Counted from the stretch's first letter, positions 17,308 through 27,242 are shown. The stretch is DNA of 47,395 nucleotides from DTU024 sp964518875 (GCA_964518875.1 CAZFHI010000015.1:1-47395); one strand, 5' to 3'. Program-made: numbers and translations. Notes: generated by a model not told the origin, from the letters alone.

Positions 17308-18144
17308 TTGGCTGAAATTTTAAGCGGAAAGACCATATCTGCGGAACTAATTGAGCTTCAGAAAAAACAGGTTGAGGAGCTTAAAACAAAGGGAATACAG
17401 CCCGGCCTTGCTGTGGTTCTTGTAGGCGAAAACCCTGCAAGCCAGATATATGTACGCAATAAAATACGTATGTGTGAAAAAATAGGCATATATTCAAGGT
17501 CTATTCGTCTGCCTGAAGATACAAGCCAGGAAAAGCTTATTTCTGTTGTAGACGAACTCAACCGTGATGACAAGATTCACGGGATACTTGTGCAGCTTCC
17601 GCTTCCAAAGGATATAGACGAAAAAAGCGTTATAATGAGCATTTCACCAAGTAAGGACGTGGACGGCTTCCATATACAAAGCGCGGGCAGGCTTTTTACC
17701 GGAATAAAGGGCTTTGTTCCGTGCACGCCTAAAGGCATAATGTATATGCTTGAAAGCGCTAAAATTGATTTAGACGGCAAACACGCTGTTGTAGTCGGGC
17801 GTTCAAACATTGTGGGAAAACCTATCGCCATGCTTTTGCTTAATGCCAACTGCACTGTTACTGTATGCCATTCGCATACAAGGAATTTGTCAGAAATTAC
17901 ACGTAAGGCAGATGTGCTTGTCGCGGCAGTTGGAAGGCCTGGGTTTATTACCGCGGATATGGTAAAAGACGGCGTATGCGTTGTGGACGTAGGCATAAAC
18001 CGTGTGAACGGAAAAGTTGTAGGCGATGTGGATTTTGAAAATGTTTCTAAAAAGGCAGCATATATTACTCCGGTCCCTGGCGGCGTAGGGAAAATGACTA
18101 TAAGCATGCTTATGCAAAACACCATTGAGGCAGCGCAGTCTTGA
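17308..18144 (+). CDS. folD: Methylenetetrahydrofolate dehydrogenase/cyclohydrolase FolD
   Basis: FolD converts 5,10-methylene-THF to 10-formyl-THF through a methenyl intermediate, supplying purine and formyl-Met synthesis and using one-carbon units such as those from the glycine cleavage system. Catalytic Y48 and K52 lie in YVRNK; HGILVQLPLP, SPSKDVDGFH, PCTPKGIMYML and GRSNIVGKP follow. The C-terminal loop reads PVPGGVGKMT where most relatives have GVGPMT. The start is TTG 17308, eight bases after AAGGAGG and directly after the preceding stop. Length is 278 residues, as expected. Confidence 0.96.
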   Translation: MAEILSGKTISAELIELQKKQVEELKTKGIQPGLAVVLVGENPASQIYVRNKIRMCEKIGIYSRSIRLPEDTSQEKLISVVDELNRDDKIHGILVQLPLPKDIDEKSVIMSISPSKDVDGFHIQSAGRLFTGIKGFVPCTPKGIMYMLESAKIDLDGKHAVVVGRSNIVGKPIAMLLLNANCTVTVCHSHTRNLSEITRKADVLVAAVGRPGFITADMVKDGVCVVDVGINRVNGKVVGDVDFENVSKKAAYITPVPGGVGKMTISMLMQNTIEAAQS

Positions 18145-19331
18145 GCACGCTTTCAGTAAGTGAATTAAACGAATATGTAAGAAAAACGCTTGCCGTTGAC
18201 CCTATTTTGCATAACTTGACCATTACGGGAGAAGTAAGCAATTTTAAACAGCATCCGTCCGGGCATTGGTATTTTTCTTTGAAGGATGACAAGGCACGCA
18301 TATCCTGCGTTATGTTCAGGCAGTATAATATGCTTGCAAGAGTCGTTCCTAAAGACGGTATGAAGCTTAACTTAAAAGGCTCGGTCGGTCTTTATTCTGC
18401 TTCCGGATCGTACCAATTTTACGTTGAACAGCTTGAAAAGCGTGGAACAGGCGAACTGTACGAAGCTTACATAAAGCTTAAAAACAAACTTACGGCTGAG
18501 GGCATTTTTGATCCTGCTAACAAGATCCCTCTGCCCATGCTGCCTAAAACAATAGGCGTGGCAACGGCGAGCTCCGGAGCAGTACTGCATGATATTTTTA
18601 CCGTTGTAAATCGCCGCTTTCAAGGCACTACAATTTTACTGCGTCCATGCAAGGTGCAGGGTGAAGGAGCGGCGGAGGATTTAACAAATGCTGTTTTGGA
18701 ACTTTCAAAAATAAAAGCAGTAGATGTTATAATAATCGGAAGGGGCGGAGGCTCGCTTGAAGATCTTTGGGCGTTTAATGATGAAACGCTCGCACGCACT
18801 GTTGCCGCATGCAGAATTCCTGTAATATCAGCAGTAGGGCACGAAACTGACGTAACCTTGTGCGACTTTGCAGCGGATGTCAGGGCGGCTACTCCATCGC
18901 AGGCCGCTGAATTTGCGGTTCCGGATAAGTCCGCTATAAAGCAGCAAATTGAAGGGCTTGAATTTGATCTGCTTAAAAATTGCGGAAATACAATAGAAAA
19001 AAAAGAAACTCAGCTTCAGATAGCTTATAGCCTGTTAGCGCAATATGCGCCGAAGCAAAAATTAAATCTGTTTAATGAAAACCTGCGAAATGCTGAAAGC
19101 AAACTGTACTTACTTTCAAAATCGATACTGGATAAAAAAATGTCGCAGCTGCAAAAGCTTAACGTACAGCTTGATTCTATAAGCCCCGAAAACACTTTAA
19201 AACGCGGCTATGCTATAGTACATAAACAAAAAAGCGTAGTTAAAAGCGCTGAAGAAGCTTTAGGACTTATGCAGCTTGAATTTTATGACGGCGCTGTTTC
19301 AGTTAAAAGAATAGAAAGGTTGGAAAAATGA
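18141..19331 (+). CDS. xseA: Exodeoxyribonuclease VII large subunit
   Basis: XseA is the large subunit of exonuclease VII, which degrades single-stranded DNA. The 396-residue protein has an N-terminal OB-fold (LTITGEVSNFKQHPSGHWYF), the catalytic core with GRGGGSLEDLWAFNDE and SAVGHETDVTLCDFAADVRA, and a C-terminal coiled-coil region ending near LKRGYAIV. It begins with TTG 18141, overlapping the folD stop by four bases (TTGA). It is somewhat shorter than the 450-residue E. coli protein, as in many Firmicutes. Confidence 0.95.
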   Translation: MSTLSVSELNEYVRKTLAVDPILHNLTITGEVSNFKQHPSGHWYFSLKDDKARISCVMFRQYNMLARVVPKDGMKLNLKGSVGLYSASGSYQFYVEQLEKRGTGELYEAYIKLKNKLTAEGIFDPANKIPLPMLPKTIGVATASSGAVLHDIFTVVNRRFQGTTILLRPCKVQGEGAAEDLTNAVLELSKIKAVDVIIIGRGGGSLEDLWAFNDETLARTVAACRIPVISAVGHETDVTLCDFAADVRAATPSQAAEFAVPDKSAIKQQIEGLEFDLLKNCGNTIEKKETQLQIAYSLLAQYAPKQKLNLFNENLRNAESKLYLLSKSILDKKMSQLQKLNVQLDSISPENTLKRGYAIVHKQKSVVKSAEEALGLMQLEFYDGAVSVKRIERLEK

Positions 19332-19555
19332 GCGAAAAAAAGCTAAGCTTTGAAGAGGGCATGCAGCAGCTTCAAAATATTATTGAAGGCTTGGAAGGAA
19401 ATGACGTAAGCCTTGATAACATGCTTGTATCATATGAAAACGGCATGAATATTGTAAAACAGCTTAAAGCGCAGCTAAGCGAAGCGGAAACTAAGCTTAA
19501 AGTACTGCAGGACGGAGCCATAAAGGAAGTTGCCGAAAAAGATGCTCTGGACTGA
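19328..19555 (+). CDS. xseB: Exodeoxyribonuclease VII small subunit
   Basis: XseB (75 residues) is the small helical subunit of exonuclease VII. The segment SFEEGMQQLQNIIEGLEG and the LDNMLVSYENGM helix match the family. ATG 19328 overlaps the xseA stop (ATGA), and the 3' end overlaps ispA by 14 bases, as in many Clostridia. Confidence 0.94.
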   Translation: MSEKKLSFEEGMQQLQNIIEGLEGNDVSLDNMLVSYENGMNIVKQLKAQLSEAETKLKVLQDGAIKEVAEKDALD

Positions 19556-20435
19556 AAGGTATGATAAGTATAAAAGCTTTTTCACACAAAAGCTTAATAA
19601 TATAATCAATCAAACTGATATACCGTTTGAGAACAATAAAATACCTTCAGCTCTATCAGAAGCTATGCGGTACAGCCTGCTTGCAGGGGGGAAGCGTCTT
19701 CGCCCTGTTATGCTTTTGGCTGCGGCAGAATCGCAGGGATTGCATGCGGAAGAAGCCTTCGGTTTTGCCGCCGCAATAGAGATGATACATACATATTCTC
19801 TTATCCATGATGACTTGCCTTCCATGGATAACGACACCATGCGACGGGGCAAGCCTACAAGCCATTGCCGCTTTGGAGAATGGCTTGCAATACTTGCAGG
19901 TGACGCGCTGCTTACTGAAGCCTTTTATATTATGTCCTTGTCTGAAAACATAAACGCTTTAAAAGCAATAAAAGAGATTGCGTTTTTTTCAGGCGCGAGG
20001 GGAATGGTTGCAGGGCAGACGGCGGACATGTATTTTGCAAATAAATTCCCTGAAAAAGACGATGTCCGCTATATCAATGTGCATAAAACATCAGAGTTGT
20101 TTATCGCTTCGGTTAAAGCGGGGCTTATATTAGCGTCAGCAGTTGAAAGCAAGCTGCAGGCTGCTGAAAGATATGGAGAAAACCTTGGCGTGGCTTTTCA
20201 AATAACAGATGACATATTGGATATACAAAGCGACAGTGAAACACTTGGCAAATCCGCAGGCAAGGATGAAGAACAAAATAAAGCCACATGGGTAAAAATA
20301 TTCGGGATGGAGCAAGCCAAAAAAGACGCTGAATATGCCGTTGAACAAGCCGTAGATGCGGCGGGGAAATTTGACTTTTCAGACGGCGCTTTTTTTGTTC
20401 CACTTGCACAAAGCATACTCAAGCGTGTAAAATAA
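19542..20435 (+). CDS. ispA: Polyprenyl synthetase, farnesyl diphosphate synthase type
   Basis: This trans-prenyltransferase condenses IPP with allylic diphosphates, most likely to farnesyl diphosphate for undecaprenyl and quinone side chains. The first Asp-rich motif is DDLPSMD (D90, D91, D96) and the second is QITDDILD; GGKRLRP binds IPP. The chosen start, ATG 19542, gives 297 residues, standard length; a TTG at 19530 is possible but directly touches the AAGGAAG site. Position after xseB is the usual clostridial order. Confidence 0.93.
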   Translation: MLWTERYDKYKSFFTQKLNNIINQTDIPFENNKIPSALSEAMRYSLLAGGKRLRPVMLLAAAESQGLHAEEAFGFAAAIEMIHTYSLIHDDLPSMDNDTMRRGKPTSHCRFGEWLAILAGDALLTEAFYIMSLSENINALKAIKEIAFFSGARGMVAGQTADMYFANKFPEKDDVRYINVHKTSELFIASVKAGLILASAVESKLQAAERYGENLGVAFQITDDILDIQSDSETLGKSAGKDEEQNKATWVKIFGMEQAKKDAEYAVEQAVDAAGKFDFSDGAFFVPLAQSILKRVK

Positions 20436-20462
20436 TAAGCATCAAACGAATGGAGAACTTTA

Positions 20463-21020
20463 ATGGACTTATTTCATGAAGAAGTAGTAGTAAAAAAGAA
20501 CCAGGGCCTTCAAAATCTTTTGTATGCGCTGGCTATGGTGGTAATGGTGTTGAGCGGTCTATATGCCTTAATTATGATTAACCCGCTTATATTCGTCATT
20601 ACGCAGGAAGGATTTTCTGCAAGCATGCTTATAGATATAATTATTTTTATTATATCTGTAGCAGCGTGCATACTTATATTTATTTACAGGGACCGCATAA
20701 AAACCGAGTATGAATATACCTTTACCAACGGTATTTTAGACTTTGCAAAGGTTTTTAATAACCGCAAAAGAAAAAACTTAGGTTCCATGAATGTTCGAAA
20801 TGTGGACGCCTGCGGCCTTGTGTCTTCCGGTTCTTTTAAACGGTACAGCCAGATGCCTGGAATTAAAATAACAAACTGGTTTCTAAACCGCGACGCTAAT
20901 CTATTCTACTTTTATTTTGTAAAAAACAGCGAAAAAAATATGATAGTTATCGAACCGAGCGATACGCTTATAGGTCTTATCAAAAAAGTAATGCCATCGG
21001 GCAAATACCAGGTGAATTGA
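20463..21020 (+). CDS. Small two-helix membrane protein (DUF6106-like)
   Basis: This 185-residue protein starts with a short cytosolic segment (DLFHEEVVVKK), then two membrane helices (about residues 17-42 and 55-78), followed by a soluble C-terminal domain of about 105 residues. The N-terminal pattern and layout recall the clostridial DUF6106 family, but the match is from memory and function is unknown. GGAGAAC lies about eight bases before ATG 20463. Its stop overlaps the start of the cysteine desulfurase by one base, so it belongs to the same transcript. Confidence 0.65.
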   Translation: MDLFHEEVVVKKNQGLQNLLYALAMVVMVLSGLYALIMINPLIFVITQEGFSASMLIDIIIFIISVAACILIFIYRDRIKTEYEYTFTNGILDFAKVFNNRKRKNLGSMNVRNVDACGLVSSGSFKRYSQMPGIKITNWFLNRDANLFYFYFVKNSEKNMIVIEPSDTLIGLIKKVMPSGKYQVN

Positions 21021-22159
21021 TGTATTGCTACTTAGATAACAGCGCGACTACCGAGGTTTCGCAAAAAGTTCAGGAAGCCCTGCTTCATTCATTTGAAGCA
21101 GGCTTTTATAACCCGTCATCTTTGTATTCTCCTGCAGTTTCAGTCAGCAAAGACATTGAAAGCTGCAGAGAAAAAATTAAAAAGCTTTTGCATGCTGATA
21201 ATGTTTATTTTACGTCAGGCGGCACGGAAAGCAACAACCTGGCTGTTTTTGGCGCATTGCTTGGAAAAAGAGAAAAAGGCGTAATTCTGTGCAGCGCGAT
21301 AGAGCATCCGTCTATTTTAAATGCATGCAAAAGAGCGGAAGAGATGGGCTTTACATTAAAAACCATACCTGTTGATAACGAAGGCGTTGTAGATTTAAAT
21401 AAGCTTAAAGGTTTGCTTGATGAAAATGTACAGCTTATTTGCGTTATGCATGTAAATAATGAGGTGGGTTCAATACAGCCTTTAATGGATATAGCTTGTT
21501 TGCGCGACAAGCTTGCTCCGAACGCAATGCTGCATGTAGACGGCGTTCAGGCTTTTTTGCGCGTGCCTGTTGATTTAAAACGCATAGGCATAGATTCTTA
21601 TACGCTGTCCGGCCATAAAATTCAAGCGTTAAAAGGCATAGGCGCGCTGGCTGTATCAAACAGAAATAAAATAAAACCGCTGTTGTACGGCGGAGGGCAG
21701 GAGAACAGCATAAGACCGGGAACAGAGAACAGCTTTGGTATTTTTTCTTTAAAAGCCGCGATAGAAAACTATCCTGCTGAAAATAGCATGCGTGAAAACA
21801 AGCTTCTTTTATATAATAAAATAAAAGAACTTATTCCTGACGCCAAAGTAAATGGACCGGATCCTGATGCTTTAAACGCTTGCGACCATATAATGAATAT
21901 CTCGTTTGAGCCTGTACGCGCAGAAACTATGCTTCACGCGCTTGAGAGCGACAACGTTTATGTGGGTAACGGTTCGGCGTGTTCTTCAAAGAGAAGAAAC
22001 ATAAGCCACGTGCTTAAGGCAATGGGCGCTGAAACTTCGCGGGCAGAATCTGCCGTACGCTTCAGCTTAAGCCCCGGCAACACCAAAGAACAGGCGCTCT
22101 TTGCTGCAGAAAGATGCGCGTGGCATTATAATATACTTAAAAATTTTGTCCGCAGATAG
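21020..22159 (+). CDS. Cysteine desulfurase (IscS/NifS type)
   Basis: A class V PLP aminotransferase that removes sulfur from cysteine to form a protein persulfide. The PLP lysine is K200 in SGHKIQALKG and the persulfide cysteine is C321 in GSACSSK. It starts MYCYLDNSATTEV, typical of NifS/IscS proteins, and is 379 residues from ATG 21020; AGGTG lies just upstream. The gene is eight bases upstream of thiI, so it probably feeds sulfur to ThiI for 4-thiouridine in tRNA rather than to a general Fe-S system. Confidence 0.94.
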   Translation: MYCYLDNSATTEVSQKVQEALLHSFEAGFYNPSSLYSPAVSVSKDIESCREKIKKLLHADNVYFTSGGTESNNLAVFGALLGKREKGVILCSAIEHPSILNACKRAEEMGFTLKTIPVDNEGVVDLNKLKGLLDENVQLICVMHVNNEVGSIQPLMDIACLRDKLAPNAMLHVDGVQAFLRVPVDLKRIGIDSYTLSGHKIQALKGIGALAVSNRNKIKPLLYGGGQENSIRPGTENSFGIFSLKAAIENYPAENSMRENKLLLYNKIKELIPDAKVNGPDPDALNACDHIMNISFEPVRAETMLHALESDNVYVGNGSACSSKRRNISHVLKAMGAETSRAESAVRFSLSPGNTKEQALFAAERCAWHYNILKNFVRR

Positions 22160-22167
22160 GAGAAAAA

Positions 22168-23313
22168 ATGGAAAGACTCTTACTTGTAAAATACTCTGAA
22201 ATTTTTCTTAAGGGGCTTAACCGTCCGTGGTTTTTAAATTTGCTTTTAAAAAGGATACGCGAAGCTGTAAAAGAATTTGACGCAAAGGCGCAGCTTAACG
22301 ACAGCAGGATATATGTAAGCGGATATACAGATGAAAATGCGGTTATAGATAAAATTATAAAGGTCTTTGGCGTTCATTCCGTATGCCCTGCTATAGAAAT
22401 GGATAAGGAAGACTTTGAAGAGTTAAAAAAAGAAGCTGTTGCTCTTATGCAAAACCTGGAAGGCACTTTTAAAGTGCAGGCGAGACGTTCTGATAAAAAT
22501 TATCCTATGGAGTCTCCGGAAATAAACGCACGCTTAGGTGAAGCCATACTTAAGCAGTGTGATAAGTTAAGCGTTGACGTAAAGCAGCCTGATCATATAT
22601 TGAATGTAGAAATAAGAAAAAAGGCTTATTTGTATGTAAAAATAATTCCGGCTGTCGGCGGAATGCCCGTTGGGAGCAATGGTAAGGCTTGTCTTTTGCT
22701 GTCAGGAGGAATAGACAGCCCTGTTGCCGGCTACATGCTTGCGCGCAGGGGGGTATCGCTGTGCGCGGTGCATTACTATTCTTTTCCTTATACAGGCGAG
22801 CGTTCAAAAGAAAAAGTGCTTAGCCTGGCTAAACAACTGAGCGCTTTTTGCGGAAGCTTTAAGCTATATATAGTCCCATTTACAAACATACAAATGGAAA
22901 TACATAAGCTTTGTCCGGATGAATATACCACGCTTATAATGCGGCGTTTTATGATGAGAATAGCAGACCGCATTGCGGAGCAGGCAGGAGCTTCAGCCCT
23001 TATAACTGGAGAATCCATAGGTCAAGTTGCGAGCCAGACTATGGAAGCGCTTACATGCACTGATGCCGTTGTAAAAAGGCCGGTTTTTAGACCGTTAATA
23101 GGTTTTGATAAAGAAAATATAATAACTGTCGCAAAAAAAATAGGCACGTATGAAACCTCGTGCCTGCCTTATGAAGACTGCTGCACTGTTTTTACTCCGC
23201 GCCATCCTGTTACAAGGCCTAAATTAGATAAAACGGGGCTTGCAGAGCAAAAATTAGACACAGAAACGCTTATACAGGAAGCTATGTCTAATATTGAAGT
23301 AATAGAAATTTAA
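22168..23313 (+). CDS. thiI: tRNA 4-thiouridine synthase ThiI
   Basis: ThiI adenylates U8 of tRNA and transfers sulfur to it; it can also serve thiamine synthesis. An N-terminal ferredoxin-like and THUMP region is followed by the PP-loop SGGIDS (residues 179-184). Length is 381 residues, so the C-terminal rhodanese domain of the E. coli type is absent, as in most Firmicutes; persulfide would come from the desulfurase encoded immediately upstream. The CLPYEDCCTVF cysteines near residue 335 are conserved in this group. AGGAG precedes the ATG. Confidence 0.95.
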   Translation: MERLLLVKYSEIFLKGLNRPWFLNLLLKRIREAVKEFDAKAQLNDSRIYVSGYTDENAVIDKIIKVFGVHSVCPAIEMDKEDFEELKKEAVALMQNLEGTFKVQARRSDKNYPMESPEINARLGEAILKQCDKLSVDVKQPDHILNVEIRKKAYLYVKIIPAVGGMPVGSNGKACLLLSGGIDSPVAGYMLARRGVSLCAVHYYSFPYTGERSKEKVLSLAKQLSAFCGSFKLYIVPFTNIQMEIHKLCPDEYTTLIMRRFMMRIADRIAEQAGASALITGESIGQVASQTMEALTCTDAVVKRPVFRPLIGFDKENIITVAKKIGTYETSCLPYEDCCTVFTPRHPVTRPKLDKTGLAEQKLDTETLIQEAMSNIEVIEI

Positions 23314-23649
23314 TAATTTATACTATTAGCAATTTATAAAGCAAATATAATGATACTATTAAAGTATAAGAATTTAATATTTTCTATAATTTAGTTACGC
23401 TTAATTTATTAATAAATCAGTCAGCATAAAATGAGTATAGGAGTTGAAAGTTGAGAAATTTATTTGACAGTACTCGACTTGACATCACCAAATTATCTGC
23501 TTATTAAATAAAGAATATTTCTTTATAATATATTATATTAAATGCTTTTCAAATTAAGATTATACTTTTATACTAAAAGCCCCACGTTTAACGTGGGGCT
23601 TTTAGTATAAAGGCGATTTTTCACAAACCGCCTTTTAAATTGATTGTGC
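23314..23649. other. Intergenic region between convergent thiI and nifJ
   Basis: This 336-bp stretch is very AT-rich and has no credible gene. It contains two TTGACA boxes (23464-23469 and 23479-23484); the second is 17 bp from a TATTAA sequence (23502-23507) and could start a very short plus-strand transcript ending at the terminator at 23571-23607. Nothing else was recognised. Confidence 0.5.
23571..23607. terminator. Strong bidirectional terminator between thiI and nifJ
   Basis: TACTAAAAGCCCCACGTT (23571-23588) is perfectly complementary to 23590-23607 around a single central base, giving a long GC-centred hairpin with A and T tracts on both sides. It can end both thiI (plus) and nifJ (minus). 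Confidence 0.92.
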
Positions 23650-26600
23650 TTACTTTGCGAGCTTCTTATAGGTTTCGAGTTTTTCTTTAGACTCTTCTTC
23701 CGCGATCTTAAAGAGCTTATCGGCAACAGACGGGAAGGTCTTAACAAGTGAAGTATAGCGTACCTCTCCGCGTATGAAGTCCTGATAGCTTTCAGTAGGA
23801 TCTTTACTGTCAATCGTAAGCGGGTTTTTACCTTCTTCAGCAAGCAGAGGATTGTAACGATACAGGTTCCAATAGCCGGAAGCAACAGCCTTGCGAATTT
23901 CTGCCTGTGCATAGGACATATTGATGCCGTGGTTAATGCAAGGCGCATAGGCGATAATGATTGAAGGTCCGGGATAAGCTTCAGCTTCGTTCATAGCCTT
24001 AATGAGCTGGGCAGGGTTTGCGCTCATTGCAACCTGGGCAACATACACATATCCGTAAGACATGGCCATCATGCCAAGGTCCTTCTTCTTGGTGCGTTTG
24101 CCTGCAGCTGCAAATTTTGCCACAGCGCCTGTCGGCGTGGATTTAGAGGACTGACCGCCTGTGTTTGAATAAACCTCAGTATCGAGTACAAGTATATTTA
24201 CGTCCTGGTTTTGAGCAATAACATGATCAAGTCCGCCGTAGCCTATATCATATGCCCATCCGTCGCCGCCGATTATCCAAACGGATTTTTTAACCATTAT
24301 ATCTTTGTCTTTAAGGATAGCATCGGCCAAGGCGCTTACTTCTTCATTTCCGGAAGCCTTTGCTTCTTCACATGCTTTGATAAGCTCCTCAGAAGCCTTT
24401 TTGCTGCCATCGGCGTCGTTCATATTATCAAGCCAGCTTTGACCTGCTTCTTTTGCTTCGCTTGAAGAAGCTTCTGCAGAAACAAGTTCTTTTACGTTTT
24501 CAGCAAGCTTATCTCTTCTTTGATTTATTGCAACATTAATGCCGTAACCAAATTCAGCATTATCTTCAAACAAGCTGTTTGCCCATGCAGGTCCGTATCC
24601 CTTGTCGTTCACAGTGTAAGGAACAGTCGGGCTTGAACCGCCATATATAGATGAGCAGCCTGTCGCGTTAGCAATGATCATCCTATCGCCAAACAACTGC
24701 GTTGCAAGTTTTACATAGGGTGTCTCGCCGCAGCCTGCGCAAGCGCCGGAGAATTCAAACAGCGGTTTAAGGAACTGGCTGCCTTTTACGGTTTTCTTGT
24801 TGTGGTTAAGCTCTGTGGTTTCAGGAAGCGTCATTGCAAATTCCCAATTGGCTTCCTGCTTCTTCTGGCTTTCAAGGGGTTTAAGCTCAAGCGCCTTGGT
24901 CTTGGCGGGACATACTTCAACGCAGTTGCCGCAGCCTGTGCAGTCCATGGGGCTTATCTGTATGCGGAACTCATAGCCTTCATAGCCTTTGCCTATGGCC
25001 TTTTTGGTTTCAAAGCCTTCAGGTTTTTCAGTACCCTCTTTTATGAGGAAAGGACGAATAACCGCGTGCGGGCAAACGAACGAGCACTGGTTGCACTGTA
25101 TGCAGTTATCAATCTGCCATTCAGGAACGTTTACCGCTATGCTGCGTTTCTCATATTTGGTTGTAGCCGTAGGAACAAAGCCGTCAGGCGTGAATTTAGA
25201 AACAGGCAGGCTGTCGCCCTGCTGGCGGAGTATTGGCTGAACTACGTCGTAGAAATATTCAGTTGCTTCTACATGCATAGGCTCTGCGCCGGTAGTTGCA
25301 TTAGCCCATTCAGCAGGTACTTCAACCTTTTTAAGACCGGATATTGATATATCGATAGCGTCCCAGTTCTTCTTTACGATAGCGTCGCCTTTTTTGCCAT
25401 ATGTCTTTTTAGCATATTCCTTCATGTACTTTTCAGCGTCGTCATAGGGGATAACGTTGGCAAGCTTAAAGAACGCGGCTTGCATTATTGTATTAATGCG
25501 TTTGCCCATGCCAACTTTTGCAGCCAAGTCTATAGCATCTATGATGTAAAGCTTTGCTTTCTTTTTGGCGAGCATCTGCTTCATCTTTGCAGGAAGATGC
25601 TCATCCAATTCTTCAGGTGACCACTGGCAGTTAAGCAGGAAGGTGCAGCCTTTTTTAAGAGGGCTTACCATGTCATACTGTGTAACATATGCAGGGTTGT
25701 GGCAAGCTATAAAGTCCGCCGAGTCAATCTTATAAGTTGAGCGTATAGGGGTTTTGCCAAAGCGAAGGTGAGATACCGTTAAACCGCCTGACTTTTTAGA
25801 GTCATACGCAAAATAGCCCTGCGCAAACATGTCTGTGTGGTCGCCTATTATTTTGATGGAGTTCTTATTGGCGCCTACAGTACCGTCTGAGCCTAAACCG
25901 AAGAACATGCAGCTTACGGTTCCTTCAGGAGCGGCGTCATATTGCTCGCCAAGCTCAAGAGAGGTGTTGGTCACGTCATCAACAATGCCGACTGTGAAGT
26001 GGTTTTTGGCGTCTTCTTTATCTGCATTGTCATATACGGCCTTAACCATGGTAGGATTAAACTCTTTGCTGCCAAGACCGTAGCGTCCGCCAAGAACCTT
26101 TATGTTTTCTTTTCCGCTTTCTCTGAGCGCAGAAACAACGTCCATATAAAGAGGATCGCCTATGGCGCCGCTTTCCTTTGTGCGGTCAAGCACTGTAAGA
26201 ACCTTTACAGTTTCAGGCAGCGCATTTACAAAGTGGCTGATGCTGAAAGGACGATAGAGATGTACATTTAGCACGCCTACCTTGCGACCTTCTTTGTTCA
26301 AAGCTTCGGCTGTTTCTTCCGCGGCTTCTGCTCCTGAACCCATAAGCACAATTACGCTTGTTGCATCAGGCGCGCCGTAGTAGTTAAACAAGCTGTACTG
26401 CCTGCCTGTAAGCTCTGAAACCTTTTTCATTTCGTTTTCAACGATAGCGGGAACTGCATCATAGTATTTGTTTGCAGCTTCACGGTTCTGGAAGAAAACA
26501 TCCGGGTTTTGTGCAGTGCCGGCTTGATGAGGATGCTCAGGATTAAGAGCGCGCTCTCTGAATGCCCTTACTTTATCCATATTGACCAGCTTAGCCATAT

Positions 26601-27165
26601 CTTCGTAAGAAATCTGGTCTATTTTTTGAATCTCATGGCTTGTGCGGAAACCATCAAAGAAATGGAGGAAAGGCACGGAGGACTCTATGGCTGACAAGTG
26701 CGCAACCAGAGCCATATCTTCTGCTTCCTGTACGCTTGAAGAAGCCAGCATGGCAAAACCTGTTTGTCGGCAAGCCATAACGTCGCTATGGTCGCCAAAA
26801 ATGGAAAGAGCATGTGTAGCAAGCGTGCGGGCGCTTACATGGAAAACGGCTGGTAATAATTCACCAGCAATTTTGTACATATTTGGAATCATCAGAAGCA
26901 GCCCTTGAGAAGCTGTATATGTTGTTGTAAGTGCACCTGCTGCTAAAGATCCATGCACGGCGCCTGCTGCGCCGCCTTCGGATTGCATTTCCTGAACAAG
27001 CACATTTTGACCGAAAAGATTTTTGCGGCCCTGCGCAGACCATTCATCTATATATTCGGCCATTGGTGAAGATGGAGTAATGGGGTAGATAGCAGCAACA
27101 TCGCTGAAGGCGTACGCTACATGACTAACAGCACCATTACCGTCTATGGTGAATTTATTTGCCAT
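23650..27165 (-). CDS. nifJ: Pyruvate:ferredoxin (flavodoxin) oxidoreductase
   Basis: PFOR oxidatively decarboxylates pyruvate to acetyl-CoA, reducing ferredoxin; it marks anaerobic fermentative metabolism. At 1171 residues it is a full-length single-chain enzyme. Domain order: an N-terminal pyrimidine-binding domain, transketolase-like domains, a two-[4Fe-4S] ferredoxin insert with CIQCNQCSFVCP (C688 onward) and CTGCGNCVEVCP (C742 onward), then the TPP domain with the proximal cluster cysteines in CAGCGE (C809 onward) and APC, and GGDGWAYDIG for TPP/Mg binding. AGAGGAGG lies five bases before ATG. It is monocistronic, with its own promoter and terminator. Confidence 0.98.
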   Translation of the reverse strand: MANKFTIDGNGAVSHVAYAFSDVAAIYPITPSSPMAEYIDEWSAQGRKNLFGQNVLVQEMQSEGGAAGAVHGSLAAGALTTTYTASQGLLLMIPNMYKIAGELLPAVFHVSARTLATHALSIFGDHSDVMACRQTGFAMLASSSVQEAEDMALVAHLSAIESSVPFLHFFDGFRTSHEIQKIDQISYEDMAKLVNMDKVRAFRERALNPEHPHQAGTAQNPDVFFQNREAANKYYDAVPAIVENEMKKVSELTGRQYSLFNYYGAPDATSVIVLMGSGAEAAEETAEALNKEGRKVGVLNVHLYRPFSISHFVNALPETVKVLTVLDRTKESGAIGDPLYMDVVSALRESGKENIKVLGGRYGLGSKEFNPTMVKAVYDNADKEDAKNHFTVGIVDDVTNTSLELGEQYDAAPEGTVSCMFFGLGSDGTVGANKNSIKIIGDHTDMFAQGYFAYDSKKSGGLTVSHLRFGKTPIRSTYKIDSADFIACHNPAYVTQYDMVSPLKKGCTFLLNCQWSPEELDEHLPAKMKQMLAKKKAKLYIIDAIDLAAKVGMGKRINTIMQAAFFKLANVIPYDDAEKYMKEYAKKTYGKKGDAIVKKNWDAIDISISGLKKVEVPAEWANATTGAEPMHVEATEYFYDVVQPILRQQGDSLPVSKFTPDGFVPTATTKYEKRSIAVNVPEWQIDNCIQCNQCSFVCPHAVIRPFLIKEGTEKPEGFETKKAIGKGYEGYEFRIQISPMDCTGCGNCVEVCPAKTKALELKPLESQKKQEANWEFAMTLPETTELNHNKKTVKGSQFLKPLFEFSGACAGCGETPYVKLATQLFGDRMIIANATGCSSIYGGSSPTVPYTVNDKGYGPAWANSLFEDNAEFGYGINVAINQRRDKLAENVKELVSAEASSSEAKEAGQSWLDNMNDADGSKKASEELIKACEEAKASGNEEVSALADAILKDKDIMVKKSVWIIGGDGWAYDIGYGGLDHVIAQNQDVNILVLDTEVYSNTGGQSSKSTPTGAVAKFAAAGKRTKKKDLGMMAMSYGYVYVAQVAMSANPAQLIKAMNEAEAYPGPSIIIAYAPCINHGINMSYAQAEIRKAVASGYWNLYRYNPLLAEEGKNPLTIDSKDPTESYQDFIRGEVRYTSLVKTFPSVADKLFKIAEEESKEKLETYKKLAK

Positions 27166-27242
27166 ATTTACCTCCTCTTATGACAATGTCTTAAGGTGCG
27201 CATATTTTCTATTGAAGAAGCACCTTTTAAACTAACAGAGTT

